The position numbers were made by a program, and so were the translations under genes. Shown piece after piece: positions 20,354 through 28,974 of a DNA stretch of 64,000 nucleotides. Below the pieces are notes generated by a model. It saw only the letters and a list, made by a program, of their open reading frames with translations, was not told where the DNA came from and searched no databases. Source of the DNA: Brachyspira sp. SAP_772 (lineage in GTDB: Bacteria; Spirochaetota; Brachyspiria; Brachyspirales; Brachyspiraceae). Each line of letters begins with the position of its first letter. Positions within the stretch are counted from its first letter, which is position 1. The DNA is taken from positions 307,204-371,203 of the forward strand of contig NZ_VYIX01000003.1 of the NCBI RefSeq assembly GCF_009755885.1, given 5' to 3'.

Positions 20354-21802
20354 ATGAAACAAAAAATAATAGCTCATAAGTTGAAAACAGATAAAAAATT
20401 AATATCTATACTTAAAAAGTTGCCTAACAATTATTGGGACTTTAAAAATGAAAATACAAAAGAATATACACATAGTATACACAGCTATCCAGCTGTAATG
20501 GTGTCCCCTATAAGCAGAAATATTATTAATATAGTTAATAAAGTTATGAAAGTTGATTCTTTATTCGATCCATTTTCTGGCTCAGGTACAGTTCTTGTGG
20601 AAGGTATGCTTGCTAATATTAAAACAGTGTATGGAAATGATATTAATCCTCTTGCTATACTTATTTCAAATGTAAAAACAAATAAACTTAATATACATGA
20701 GCTTAAAAAAGAAGTTTCTATTTTATTAGAAGATATTAATTATGATTATAATGAAAATATAGATTTTTATGAAAGAGCAGATGAGTATTGTAAGAAAAAG
20801 CTTCAACTTGATATTACATCAAAAAATGGTTGGGGAGATAATGCACCAAAATATCTTAGAGAATATATAAACTTAAATAAAATTAATTTTGAAGTACCTA
20901 ATTTTAAAAACATTGGCTATTGGTTTAAACCGAGAGTAATATTGCAGCTTCAAATGATTAAAAACCATATTTTAACAATAAAAAATAAAAATATAAGAAA
21001 TTTTGTATTCGTAGCATTTAGTGAATTAGTTAGGCTTGTATCTAATCGTAGAAACGGAGAGTTTAAAATGTTTAGAATGCTATCTGTAAAAGTTGAAAAT
21101 TTTACGCCAAATGTACTAAAAGAATTCAATGTTATTTTAGAGAATAATGTAAAAAAAATGCATAGTTTTGTTGAAGCTTGTTTAAAAAATAATAGTATTT
21201 CAGAAGTCAAAATATTTTTTAATAATGTTATAGACTTATTTGATATTCCTGATTTATCTATTGATTTAGTAATTACATCTCCTCCTTATGGAGACAGTAG
21301 AACAACAGTTGCTTATGGAGAATATAGTAGATTATCCCTTCAATGGTTAGATTTGTTTGAACTTTCTGAAAGAGAAATAATGATGATTGATAAAACATTG
21401 ATGGGTGGAACTAAGTTTAGAAATGGATTTGAATTTTCAATTCCAAGTAAAACTTTAAATAAATCATTAGAATTTATTAAAAATATTGATTTAGAGCGTG
21501 CTGGTGATGTATATAGCTTTTATTTAGATTTAGAAAAAGCAATATCTTCCATTGCACAAAAAACTAAAAAAGGGGGCTATCAATTTTGGGTTGTAGGTAA
21601 TAGAACTGTAAAAGGAGAACTTTTAAAAACAGATAAAATAATAATAGAAATTGCTAGTCAATATAATATGGATTATGTTTATACAATCGATAGAAATATA
21701 ATTAACAAATCTATGCCTTCATTAAACTCTCCAACAAATGTAGTTGGTAAAAAATCAAAAACTATGTGTAATGAACATATTGTTATACTAAGAAAACAAT
21801 AA
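20354..21802 (+). CDS. type II DNA methyltransferase, probably N4-cytosine
   Basis: Modification enzyme of the local restriction-modification system. AdoMet-binding motif I reads FDPFSGSGTVLVEG at about residues 73-86, and the catalytic motif IV reads TSPPYGDS at residues 308-315; the SPPY form is typical of cytosine-N4 (some adenine-N6) enzymes. About 220 residues lie between them, including KMFRMLSVKVENF-type sequence that may be the target recognition part. Motif I before IV differs from the usual IV-then-I order of many m4C enzymes. It converges with the nuclease gene, whose stop is four bases away. Confidence 0.85.
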   Translation: MKQKIIAHKLKTDKKLISILKKLPNNYWDFKNENTKEYTHSIHSYPAVMVSPISRNIINIVNKVMKVDSLFDPFSGSGTVLVEGMLANIKTVYGNDINPLAILISNVKTNKLNIHELKKEVSILLEDINYDYNENIDFYERADEYCKKKLQLDITSKNGWGDNAPKYLREYINLNKINFEVPNFKNIGYWFKPRVILQLQMIKNHILTIKNKNIRNFVFVAFSELVRLVSNRRNGEFKMFRMLSVKVENFTPNVLKEFNVILENNVKKMHSFVEACLKNNSISEVKIFFNNVIDLFDIPDLSIDLVITSPPYGDSRTTVAYGEYSRLSLQWLDLFELSEREIMMIDKTLMGGTKFRNGFEFSIPSKTLNKSLEFIKNIDLERAGDVYSFYLDLEKAISSIAQKTKKGGYQFWVVGNRTVKGELLKTDKIIIEIASQYNMDYVYTIDRNIINKSMPSLNSPTNVVGKKSKTMCNEHIVILRKQ

Positions 21803-21805
21803 TGT

Positions 21806-22537
21806 TTAAACTATTCTTTTATTTATTCTAAATAGTAAAGGTTGATCAATTTCTTTTATTCTAAATCCTGTTCCATGATCATGAGTTTGTCCATTTTTTA
21901 GACCTCCATGATATTGACCTATGCGTAAATCTACATAAATATTTCCTTGTTCAAGTAGAGAAATAAAAGATTGATAATTAAATCCTGATAATTCATAAGC
22001 TTCTACAAACTTAAATTCTTCACCATTTTCAGTAATTTTAGATTGTGCTTTTACATAGACTAATTTATTTTTATACTTTTTTTCAAATGCTTGTTTTAAT
22101 ACATCTTTTGTCCAATACGCATGTTCTTCATTATTACCATCAATAATTGAAATTTTATCATTACTACACAATATTTTTAATTTATTTCCAGTATTACCAA
22201 TATTTACAAAATCATAAGCTGAAAGAGTTGAATGAAGTACTTTTTCAGTATTATCATAAGCACTGCTAGAATAACCAAATTTTTCTCTTAATATATTTAT
22301 AGCTCCTTTAGGTTCTGGAGTTTTTGTAAAAATTGTAAGCATGCTATTTGAATTAATGCGACAAGACTTTAATTCATAATCACCAAAGTCAGGAGAATTA
22401 CTATTGTTTTCAGGAATTTCAAGTAAATCTTCAAGAGTTTTTCCAATCCCTGTTGGACCTTTACGATGACTAGAAATCCAACTCATATCAACTATTTTTT
22501 TAAATTTTTCTATAAATTCATCTAATGTATAAATCAT
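21806..22537 (-). CDS. MvaI/BcnI-family restriction endonuclease
   Basis: A 243-residue nuclease. The N-terminal block SSHRKGPTGIGKTLEDLLEIPENN followed by SPDFGDYELKSCR is the signature of the MvaI/BcnI family; the putative metal-binding residues are Glu36, Asp50, Glu55 and Lys57 (PD-(D/E)xK form). That family cuts CC(S or W)GG-type sites as monomers, so a related target is inferred but not proven. Its start overlaps the controller gene stop by four bases (ATGA), so it is expressed from the controller promoter and the methyltransferase separately. Confidence 0.88.
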   Translation of the reverse strand: MIYTLDEFIEKFKKIVDMSWISSHRKGPTGIGKTLEDLLEIPENNSNSPDFGDYELKSCRINSNSMLTIFTKTPEPKGAINILREKFGYSSSAYDNTEKVLHSTLSAYDFVNIGNTGNKLKILCSNDKISIIDGNNEEHAYWTKDVLKQAFEKKYKNKLVYVKAQSKITENGEEFKFVEAYELSGFNYQSFISLLEQGNIYVDLRIGQYHGGLKNGQTHDHGTGFRIKEIDQPLLFRINKRIV

Positions 22538-22761
22538 AACTTATTTTTATTCTCCATTAATAATTTATAAGGTTCAATTTTTATAGCATCAGCAATTTTT
22601 TGAACACTTTCAAGTGATACATTTCTTTGAAAACATTCAATATCGCTTATATATGTACGATGTAAATTACATAACTCAGCAAATTTTTCTTGAGATAATC
22701 CTAATTTTGTACGGTAATATTTTACATTTGTACCAAATATCATTATTATATTCATAAACAT
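22534..22761 (-). CDS. R-M controller (C) protein, HTH-XRE
   Basis: A 75-residue single-domain helix-turn-helix protein: NVKYYRTKLGLSQEKFAELCNLHRTYISDIECFQRNVSLESVQKIADAIKI. C proteins of this type activate and later limit their own and the nuclease gene, delaying cutting until DNA is methylated. The start at ATG 22761 has AAGGAA six bases upstream. A C-box-like double operator stands 32 bases upstream, and the nuclease gene is overlapped downstream, the usual C-R order. Confidence 0.88.
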   Translation of the reverse strand: MFMNIIMIFGTNVKYYRTKLGLSQEKFAELCNLHRTYISDIECFQRNVSLESVQKIADAIKIEPYKLLMENKNKL

Positions 22762-22793
22762 ATATTCCTTTTCATAATTATAGTTTTTTGAAT

Positions 22794-22816
22794 ACTTTAA
22801 GTCTACAGACTATAGT
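22794..22816 (-). promoter_or_regulatory. C-box: two operator palindromes for the controller protein
   Basis: On the minus strand two near-palindromes, ACTATAGT and ACTTAAAGT, are joined through a central CTGTAG so that the core reads AGTC-TGTA-GACT. This matches the known C-box plan of paired GACT/AGTC sites with a central TGTA. It is nested in a larger inverted repeat (22784-22826) with arms TTTTTTGAATACT/AGTATTCAAAAAA. Confidence 0.78.
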
Positions 22817-22875
22817 ATTCAAAAAATTTTATATTGTAACAAAAAATAAATAAAAACTTTATTGGTTTTTAAAGC

Positions 22876-22904
22876 TTGAAATTGTGATAATTTTTTTATA
22901 TAAT
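22876..22904 (+). promoter_or_regulatory. purA: purA promoter
   Basis: TTGAAA (22876-22881), a 17-base spacer and TATAAT (22899-22904), giving a 5' untranslated region of about 55 bases. Confidence 0.7.
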
Positions 22905-22966
22905 ATGCTTCGTGTGTTTTTTATAAAAAAAGTTTTTGCACATATTTTTGTTAGGAGGAAATATTT

Positions 22967-24250
22967 ATGGCTTCAGTTATTATTGTCGGTACACAATGGG
23001 GTGACGAAGGCAAAGGAAAGATTGTTGATTATCTTGCTAATAAGGCTCAGTATGTAGTTCGTTCTCAAGGTGGAAGTAATGCAGGACACACCGTTGTTGT
23101 TGATAATGTAAAATATAAATTAAGGCTGCTTCCTTCTGGAATACTTCATAAAGACAAAGTATGCATTATAGGTAATGGCGTTGTAATAGAGCCTAAAGTA
23201 TTTTTAGGTGAGATTGACGGTCTTATAGAGAAAAAAGTTAATATGTCTAATTTGAAAATATCTAATAGAGCTCATGTTCTTATGCCTTATCATAAAATAT
23301 TAGATGAACTTCAAGAAGAGGATTTAGGTGAAAACAAGCTCGGTACTACTAAAAACGGAATAGGTCCTTGTTATATGGATAAAGCAAGCCGTTTGGGTAT
23401 AAGAATAGTTGATCTAATGAATAAAGAAGTATTTGCTAAAAAATTAAAGTTTAATGTTGAACTTAAAAATAAACTTCTTAAAAAGCTTTATAATCATGAA
23501 GGAATTAATTACGAAGAGTTATTAAAAGAATATTTAGAATATGCTGAGAGATTAAGACCTTATGTTGCTGACACTACTACAATATTAAATAAAGCAATAA
23601 AAGAGAAGAAGAACATATTATTTGAAGGTGCTCAGGCTACAATGCTTGATTTAGACCATGGAACTTACCCATTTGTAACATCATCATACCCAGCTGCGGG
23701 AGGTGCATGTACTGGTTCTGGTGTTGGACCTAGAAAGATAGATAATGTTGTAGGTGTTGTTAAGGCTTATTCTACAAGAGTTGGAGAGGGACCTTTTCCT
23801 TCAGAGCTTTTTGACGATGTTGGTCAGTTTATAAGAGACAAGGGCGGCGAATACGGCACTGTTACAGGAAGACCGAGAAGATGCGGCTGGCTTGATGCTT
23901 GTGTTATAAAATATGCTTCATACATCAATGGACTTGATTCTGTAGCTATTACTAGACTTGATATATTAGATGATTTGGATAAGTTAAAAATATGCGTTGC
24001 CTACAAATATAACGGCGAAATATTAGAAGATTATCCAGCCGACTTGGATATACTTTCAAAAGTTGAACCTGTATACGAAGAGTTTGATGGCTGGAAAACA
24101 AGCACTACAAACATTAGAGAATATGATAAGCTTCCAGAAAATGCTAAAAAATACTTAAAAAGATTAAGCGAAGTAATTGACACAGAAATATCTATAGTGT
24201 CAGTTGGAGCTGGAAGAGATGAAACTATCATAATTAAAGATATTTTTTAA
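22967..24250 (+). CDS. purA: adenylosuccinate synthetase
   Basis: Joins IMP and aspartate using GTP, the first committed step to AMP. The 427 residues begin ASVIIVGTQWGDEGKGKIVDYLA, the GTP-binding and catalytic loop, and include GGSNAGHTVV, TTKNGIGPCYMDKASR, YPFVTSSYPAAGG and RPRRCGWLDACV, all family hallmarks. A strong GGAGGAA sits 7 bases upstream. Single-gene unit between the R-M locus and the Rpn-like nuclease gene. Confidence 0.97.
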   Translation: MASVIIVGTQWGDEGKGKIVDYLANKAQYVVRSQGGSNAGHTVVVDNVKYKLRLLPSGILHKDKVCIIGNGVVIEPKVFLGEIDGLIEKKVNMSNLKISNRAHVLMPYHKILDELQEEDLGENKLGTTKNGIGPCYMDKASRLGIRIVDLMNKEVFAKKLKFNVELKNKLLKKLYNHEGINYEELLKEYLEYAERLRPYVADTTTILNKAIKEKKNILFEGAQATMLDLDHGTYPFVTSSYPAAGGACTGSGVGPRKIDNVVGVVKAYSTRVGEGPFPSELFDDVGQFIRDKGGEYGTVTGRPRRCGWLDACVIKYASYINGLDSVAITRLDILDDLDKLKICVAYKYNGEILEDYPADLDILSKVEPVYEEFDGWKTSTTNIREYDKLPENAKKYLKRLSEVIDTEISIVSVGAGRDETIIIKDIF

Positions 24251-24324
24251 AATATATTTTTTAATTGAATATTAACTTTTACAGTGTTTTTGACTTTTAG
24301 CTTCTATTTTGCTATAATATATTT

Positions 24325-25197
24325 ATGAATGATTTTAATATCACTGTAGATACATTAAACAAAAAGAATGATTGTTTTGTAAGGTATCTTTTTTCAAATC
24401 TTGGAAACGAGAAAATAGTATTAAACTTCGTTAATGCTGTGATGGATAATTTGAACTTCAAGACTTTTGAAACTTTAGAGATACTAAATCCATTTAATTT
24501 ACAAAAATATCTTAATTCAAAAGAAAGCGTAGTGGATATAAAATGCACAGCCGACACGGGCGAAGTTGTTATAATAGAGATACAATTACAAGGCAATGAA
24601 ACTTTTATTAAAAGAACGTTATTTTATTGGGCAAGTAATTATAGTTTGAACCTAAATAAAGGAGATGATTATAATAAACTTCTCCCTGTTATAAGCATAA
24701 ATATTTTAGACTTTGTTTTATTTGACGGCATAGAAGACTGTTATAGCTGTTATATATTAAAAGAATTGAAGCATAATAAAATACTTACAGACCATTGTCA
24801 ATTTCATTTTTTGGAGTTGCCGAAATTTAATCATGATAAGCAACTAAACAAAGACTTAAATAGTTGGTACAAATTTTTTATTGGAGGCGAGAGAATGTCA
24901 AACCTAATAAAAGAAAACACAATATTTGATGAAGTAGATAAGAAATGTAAATCATTTATATCAGAGAATCCGCTACTTGATGTATATAAGATAAAGGAAG
25001 CAGAAGAATATTTTCAAAGAGAAACACTCCATAGAGAATTGGAGAAAGGTATAGAGAAAGGAATAGAAAAAGGTAGAGAAGAAGGTAAAAAATATAGCAC
25101 ATTGATAATAGCTAAATCTATGAAAGAAGACGGAGCAGATTTTCAGTTAATATCGAAATACACAGGCTTGAGTGTAGAAGAGATAGAGCGCCTTTAA
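24325..25197 (+). CDS. Rpn-family PD-(D/E)XK nuclease (recombination-promoting/putative transposase)
   Basis: A 290-residue protein of the PDDEXK_2/Rpn group. The N-terminal nuclease core contains DCFVRYLFSNLGNEKIVLNFVNAVM and the active-site strand VVDIKCTADTGEVVIIEIQLQGN (Asp, Glu-x-Gln form), followed by ETFIKRTLFYWASNY. The C terminus is a Lys/Glu helix with repeated EKGIEKG units and a small helical end YTGLSVEEIERL. Rpn proteins nick DNA and stimulate RecA-independent recombination. No inverted repeats of an insertion sequence border it, so it is a stand-alone gene. Dispersed repeats follow it. Confidence 0.83.
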   Translation: MNDFNITVDTLNKKNDCFVRYLFSNLGNEKIVLNFVNAVMDNLNFKTFETLEILNPFNLQKYLNSKESVVDIKCTADTGEVVIIEIQLQGNETFIKRTLFYWASNYSLNLNKGDDYNKLLPVISINILDFVLFDGIEDCYSCYILKELKHNKILTDHCQFHFLELPKFNHDKQLNKDLNSWYKFFIGGERMSNLIKENTIFDEVDKKCKSFISENPLLDVYKIKEAEEYFQRETLHRELEKGIEKGIEKGREEGKKYSTLIIAKSMKEDGADFQLISKYTGLSVEEIERL

Positions 25198-25577
25198 TTT
25201 TATCAAAAATATTTTTTTAGTTTTTTATTTGCAGGGCTTTGCCCCGCACCCCAGTTCTTTTGTTGGCACAAAGAACCAAAAAGACTGCATTTAATAAAAT
25301 CTAGCTTTTTATGCATAGATTAAAATATAGATATTTTTTAGTTTTATATATTTCAAAGATATAAAGTTATAAACACTTGCACTTTCGCTAAACATAGATA
25401 AAGGGTTTAATTTGCACTTTTTGCAACTTTTTGCGGCGGGAAAAAGTTGAATAAAAAACTTATTATAGATAGTGATAATTTTTAAGTTTATTAAGAAGTA
25501 TATTTAGAGGAATAAAAACGGCAATAAACAAGGGAGGCAATCAAGCCCCCCTTGTTTTTTAAATGTTTAGTACTCTA
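25198..25577. repeat. intergenic gap with hairpin repeat modules
   Basis: No gene in this 380-base gap between convergent genes. Module one at 25230-25295 has GCAGGGCTTTGCCCCGC and a GTTCTTT/AAAGAAC hairpin (25254-25276). Module two at 25411-25456 has the perfect stem CAACTTTTT (25424-25432) / AAAAAGTTG (25441-25449) with loop GCGGCGGG, and is identical to 35719-35764. A terminator hairpin ends the gap. Confidence 0.75.
25528..25560. terminator. bidirectional terminator between Rpn gene and vsp
   Basis: ACAAGGGAGGC and GCCCCCCTTGT form an 11-base stem with one mismatch and loop AATCAA, with a T-run on the plus side and a T-rich tract on the minus side. It probably serves vsp on the minus strand and stops rightward reading too. 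Confidence 0.75.
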
Positions 25578-26681
25578 TTATAGAGCAGGTAAATACCAAG
25601 TAATACCAGTAGTAGTTTCAAAATATACTGGGCTTAAACCAGCACTAACAGAGCCGCCTTGATATTCTTTAGCAATATTACCGTTTACATCCATCTCAAA
25701 ATACCATTCCAAATCTTTAACAGGAGTAACATAAATCTCTGCATAAGCTCCCCAAGTTAATGCATGAGTCATTACTTCTTCACCACCTGCAGTAGCTTTC
25801 TGTTTATAACCATATAGAGTATAACCTAAAGAAGGCTCAAACCAGAAACTAACAATATCGCTATTAGCATATAATGCTAAAACAGGTTTGATTGCAAACT
25901 CATATGGGCTTACATCATATGTATCAGATTGTTTTGCATTATCTGCTATACCTGTTATATTAGCTTCAGCTTTATATTCTCTAATAGCACTACCTTTTAA
26001 AGCTGTGTGATATTCTACTCTAACATATGGATTAACACCAACATCTCCTACTTGAGTATTTAAGAAATAGAATCTAGCTTGTAAACCAAAAGCTTCAGAA
26101 ACTGTTTTTCCTCCAGTTGCAGTATTTTCATGTGTATTATTTCTGTAATAAGCATATAATCTTATAGCGTTGAAAGCATCTATTCCTGTATAATATCTTA
26201 ATTGAATATTATCGAAAGCTACACCTGTATATTTAGTATTAGCTATATATTTATCACTTACAGCTACCTGTATAGGAGCAGATATTCTTAAATTGTTATT
26301 TAAAGCATTAATCATTAATACTGGAGTGTGAACTTGTAAGTTTTTATCAATATAAGTAAAGTTATAACCAACACCAACACCTATCATCTCAGAAGTATAG
26401 CCTATACCAGCAGAAAGTGTAGGCATGAAAGCTGTAGTAGTAGTACCATTAGTCTTAGCTGAATTAATAATATTATTTAAATATCCTGTGTTAGCTCTAA
26501 GACCAAATGTACCTTTGATTGTGCCGTTACCAAGAACAAAACCTAATTGGTCCATTCTTGCTCTAAATTGATTACCATGTACAAGGAAGTCAATCCAAGA
26601 ATCACCTTTACCGTACATACCAAACACTGATGCACTAGCCACGGTTAATACAACCATAGCAGTTAATAAAACCTTTTTCAT
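25578..26681 (-). CDS. Vsp-family variable surface protein (outer membrane)
   Basis: A 367-residue exported protein with a cleavable signal peptide (MKKVLLTAMVVLTVASASVFG) and a body of alternating hydrophobic beta strands (GTIKGTFGLRANTGY, GIGYTSEMIGVGVGYNFTYID, AYAEIYVTPVKDLEWYFEMDVNG) that end in the aromatic GITWYLPAL, as in outer-membrane barrels. The sequence is of the Brachyspira Vsp/39-kDa antigen type, recalled from the GDSWIDFLVHGNQFRARMDQ stretch. It stands alone here rather than in a tandem vsp cluster and has a strong promoter and a 100-base leader. Function beyond surface exposure unknown. Confidence 0.85.
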   Translation of the reverse strand: MKKVLLTAMVVLTVASASVFGMYGKGDSWIDFLVHGNQFRARMDQLGFVLGNGTIKGTFGLRANTGYLNNIINSAKTNGTTTTAFMPTLSAGIGYTSEMIGVGVGYNFTYIDKNLQVHTPVLMINALNNNLRISAPIQVAVSDKYIANTKYTGVAFDNIQLRYYTGIDAFNAIRLYAYYRNNTHENTATGGKTVSEAFGLQARFYFLNTQVGDVGVNPYVRVEYHTALKGSAIREYKAEANITGIADNAKQSDTYDVSPYEFAIKPVLALYANSDIVSFWFEPSLGYTLYGYKQKATAGGEEVMTHALTWGAYAEIYVTPVKDLEWYFEMDVNGNIAKEYQGGSVSAGLSPVYFETTTGITWYLPAL

Positions 26682-26787
26682 CTTTTTTTCTCCTAAATTT
26701 TTTTATAGTTATACCCATTAGGGCATTAACTTCTAAAAACAAATGAGAATGCTCCCTCTCTACAAGAAGCACCTACTCATAGCTTTA

Positions 26788-26815
26788 ACTATACGAATTT
26801 TTAGAAAAATGTCAA
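26788..26815 (-). promoter_or_regulatory. vsp promoter
   Basis: On the minus strand TTGACA (26810-26815), 16 bases, TATAGT (26788-26793). The leader of about 100 bases has a hairpin with ATGAG/CTCAT arms and a GGAG ribosome-binding site just before the start. Confidence 0.8.
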
Positions 26816-26952
26816 TATGATTTTTGATAAATTTAGGACAAAACTCTTAATTTGTCTATAAAAAACAACAAAAAATGTATTTTGTAAAATATTTTTTTAA
26901 AATTTCACAAATTAACATAATACATAACAAACTTAAAACATAAAAAATTATA

Positions 26953-26978
26953 AAAAAATAAGGGGCTTTTAAACCCCT
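26953..26978 (-). terminator. terminator of the TRAP transporter operon
   Basis: On the minus strand AGGGG, loop TTTAAAAG, CCCCT, then a T-run at 26953-26958. It lies 25 bases past the permease stop. The rest of the gap 26682-27003 holds the vsp promoter and no gene. Confidence 0.85.
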
Positions 26979-27003
26979 CATTTTATTTTACAATAATTAT
27001 TTT

Positions 27004-28974
27004 TTAAGCAATAGCCTTTTTCTTTCTCGTTAATATTTGTAATATGATAAGAACAGCTATCAACCCTATTCCTATTATATCACTGTAAAACTCAGGATAT
27101 ATACATAAAAGACCAGCCACTATAAATAAAAATCTCTCAAATACATTACATTTTTTAAATACATATCCCTCAAGTCCAGCAGATACACCAAACATACCAA
27201 TAAGCGAAGTAATAAGTATAGGTATCACCTCAACAAAAGTAGTATTAATCATAAGTATTTGCGGATTAAATATAAACATATAAGGTATAATAAAAGCCCC
27301 TATAGAAAGCTTCGTAGCCTCAAACCCCGTTTTAAGCGGATCCGACTTAGCAATAGCAGCCCCAGCCATAGCAGCCAAAGCAACAGGAGGCGTAACATCG
27401 GCTATGATACCAAAATAAAATACAAACATGTGAGCCGCCAAAGGTTCAAATCCAAGCCCTATTATAGCACCAGCTGCAATAGTAGAAGTAATTAAATAAT
27501 TCGCAGTTGTAGGTACACCCATACCCAGTATAATAGAACTAATCATAGTAAGCATAAGAAGAAATATAGCTATACCCCCAGATATAGATATAAGACCCGC
27601 ACCAATTTTTAAGCCCAAACCTGTTAATGTAATAACACCTATTATAATGCCCGCCATAGCACAAGCAACAGCAACACTTATAATGTTTCTTGCCCCATTA
27701 ACAAATACATCTATCAAGTCATTAAAAGTAAAACTTCTCTCTCTCTTAAGAATTATATCAACTATAGAGTTAATAATAGCAACTAACCCAGCAGCAATTA
27801 TTCCCATAAGCCCAGCATATATAGCAGTTTTACCAAGCACAAAGAAGTATATTATAGTAGCAAGCGGAATAACCAAATAACCCTTCTTCATTAAAAGCTC
27901 GCCAATCTTTGGAAGAGAATCCTTTGATAAACCTTTAAGCCCAGTTTTTTTAGCCTCCAAATGCACCATTATAAATATACCAGTAAAATAAAGTATAGCA
28001 GGTATAATAGCAGCCTTAGCAACCTCTTTATAAGGTATACCCAAACTCTCAGCCATTAAAAAAGAAGCCGCACCCATTATAGGAGGCATAAGCTGCCCGC
28101 CCGTAGAAGCAGAAGCCTCAACAGCCCCCGCAAACTCTGGCCTATATCCCAACGACTTCATCATAGGTATAGTAAAACTTCCAGTACCCACAGTATTAGA
28201 AACAGAACTTCCAGAAACAGTACCAAACATAGCACTAGTAAGTACAGCAACCTTTGCAGGACCTCCGTCATAACTTCCTGCTATAGCATTACATATGTCT
28301 ATAAAAAACTGCCCTATTCCTGTCTTATCAAGTAAAGCACCAAAAAATATAAACAAAAATATAAATGTAGCAGAAGCCCCAATAGGAGTACCCATTATAC
28401 CTTCAGTGTTATAATATAAATGTGAAACAAGTCTTTGTATAGAATATCCTCTATGATTTAAAAATCCGGGTGCATATGCTCCAAATAAAGCATAAACTAT
28501 AAAAACTAATGATATTATAAGTATAGGGGTACCCACTATTCTTCTGCAAGCTTCAAACAAAATTAATATACCTATTATACCTATAATAATATCAGTAGTA
28601 TTATATATACCTGCCCTTCTTACCAAGCTGTCAAAATTAATAGTAATATACAGCCAAGAACAAGCCCCAACTATTGCAATTATCACATCATACCAAGGAA
28701 GTTTATCTTTAGGCATATCCTTCTTCATAGGAAAAAGTAAATATGCAAGTGCCATAACAAAAGCTAAATGTGTAGCCCTCACCACCTGAGCAGTTATCTT
28801 ACCAGACAAAATAGAATAAAGCTGAAACAAACAAAAAGCCACAGATATAATTATAATTAAATACTTTTTCCAATCTTTAAATCTTCTGTATCTCGATTCG
28901 CTGTCATATTTGCTCATATAATCATCTAACTCTTCTGCCGTTACATGTATAATATCATGATTATTATGTTTCAT
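27004..28974 (-). CDS. TRAP transporter fused permease (4TM/12TM, TAXI type)
   Basis: The 656-residue membrane protein joins a small DctQ-like N-terminal part (4 segments, residues 35-170) to a DctM-like large subunit (GILILFEACRRIVGTPIL onward, with SGSSVSNTVGTGSFTIPMMKSLGY and GMGVPTTANYLITSTIAAGAIIGLG). It imports a small organic anion or amino acid with Na+ or H+. Its start overlaps the DUF1850 gene by four bases, and the TAXI binding protein is upstream, the normal TRAP-TAXI arrangement. The substrate is not evident. Confidence 0.92.
   Translation of the reverse strand: MKHNNHDIIHVTAEELDDYMSKYDSESRYRRFKDWKKYLIIIISVAFCLFQLYSILSGKITAQVVRATHLAFVMALAYLLFPMKKDMPKDKLPWYDVIIAIVGACSWLYITINFDSLVRRAGIYNTTDIIIGIIGILILFEACRRIVGTPILIISLVFIVYALFGAYAPGFLNHRGYSIQRLVSHLYYNTEGIMGTPIGASATFIFLFIFFGALLDKTGIGQFFIDICNAIAGSYDGGPAKVAVLTSAMFGTVSGSSVSNTVGTGSFTIPMMKSLGYRPEFAGAVEASASTGGQLMPPIMGAASFLMAESLGIPYKEVAKAAIIPAILYFTGIFIMVHLEAKKTGLKGLSKDSLPKIGELLMKKGYLVIPLATIIYFFVLGKTAIYAGLMGIIAAGLVAIINSIVDIILKRERSFTFNDLIDVFVNGARNIISVAVACAMAGIIIGVITLTGLGLKIGAGLISISGGIAIFLLMLTMISSIILGMGVPTTANYLITSTIAAGAIIGLGFEPLAAHMFVFYFGIIADVTPPVALAAMAGAAIAKSDPLKTGFEATKLSIGAFIIPYMFIFNPQILMINTTFVEVIPILITSLIGMFGVSAGLEGYVFKKCNVFERFLFIVAGLLCIYPEFYSDIIGIGLIAVLIILQILTRKKKAIA

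Noticed and set aside
24325-25197. Insertion sequence transposase
   Set aside because: Although the family is often labelled transposase, no terminal inverted repeats or target duplication were found around it; it reads as a stand-alone Rpn-type nuclease.
27259-27880. Plus-strand open frames within the TRAP permease
   Set aside because: They are antisense shadows; the minus-strand frame has clear membrane-protein motifs and operon structure.
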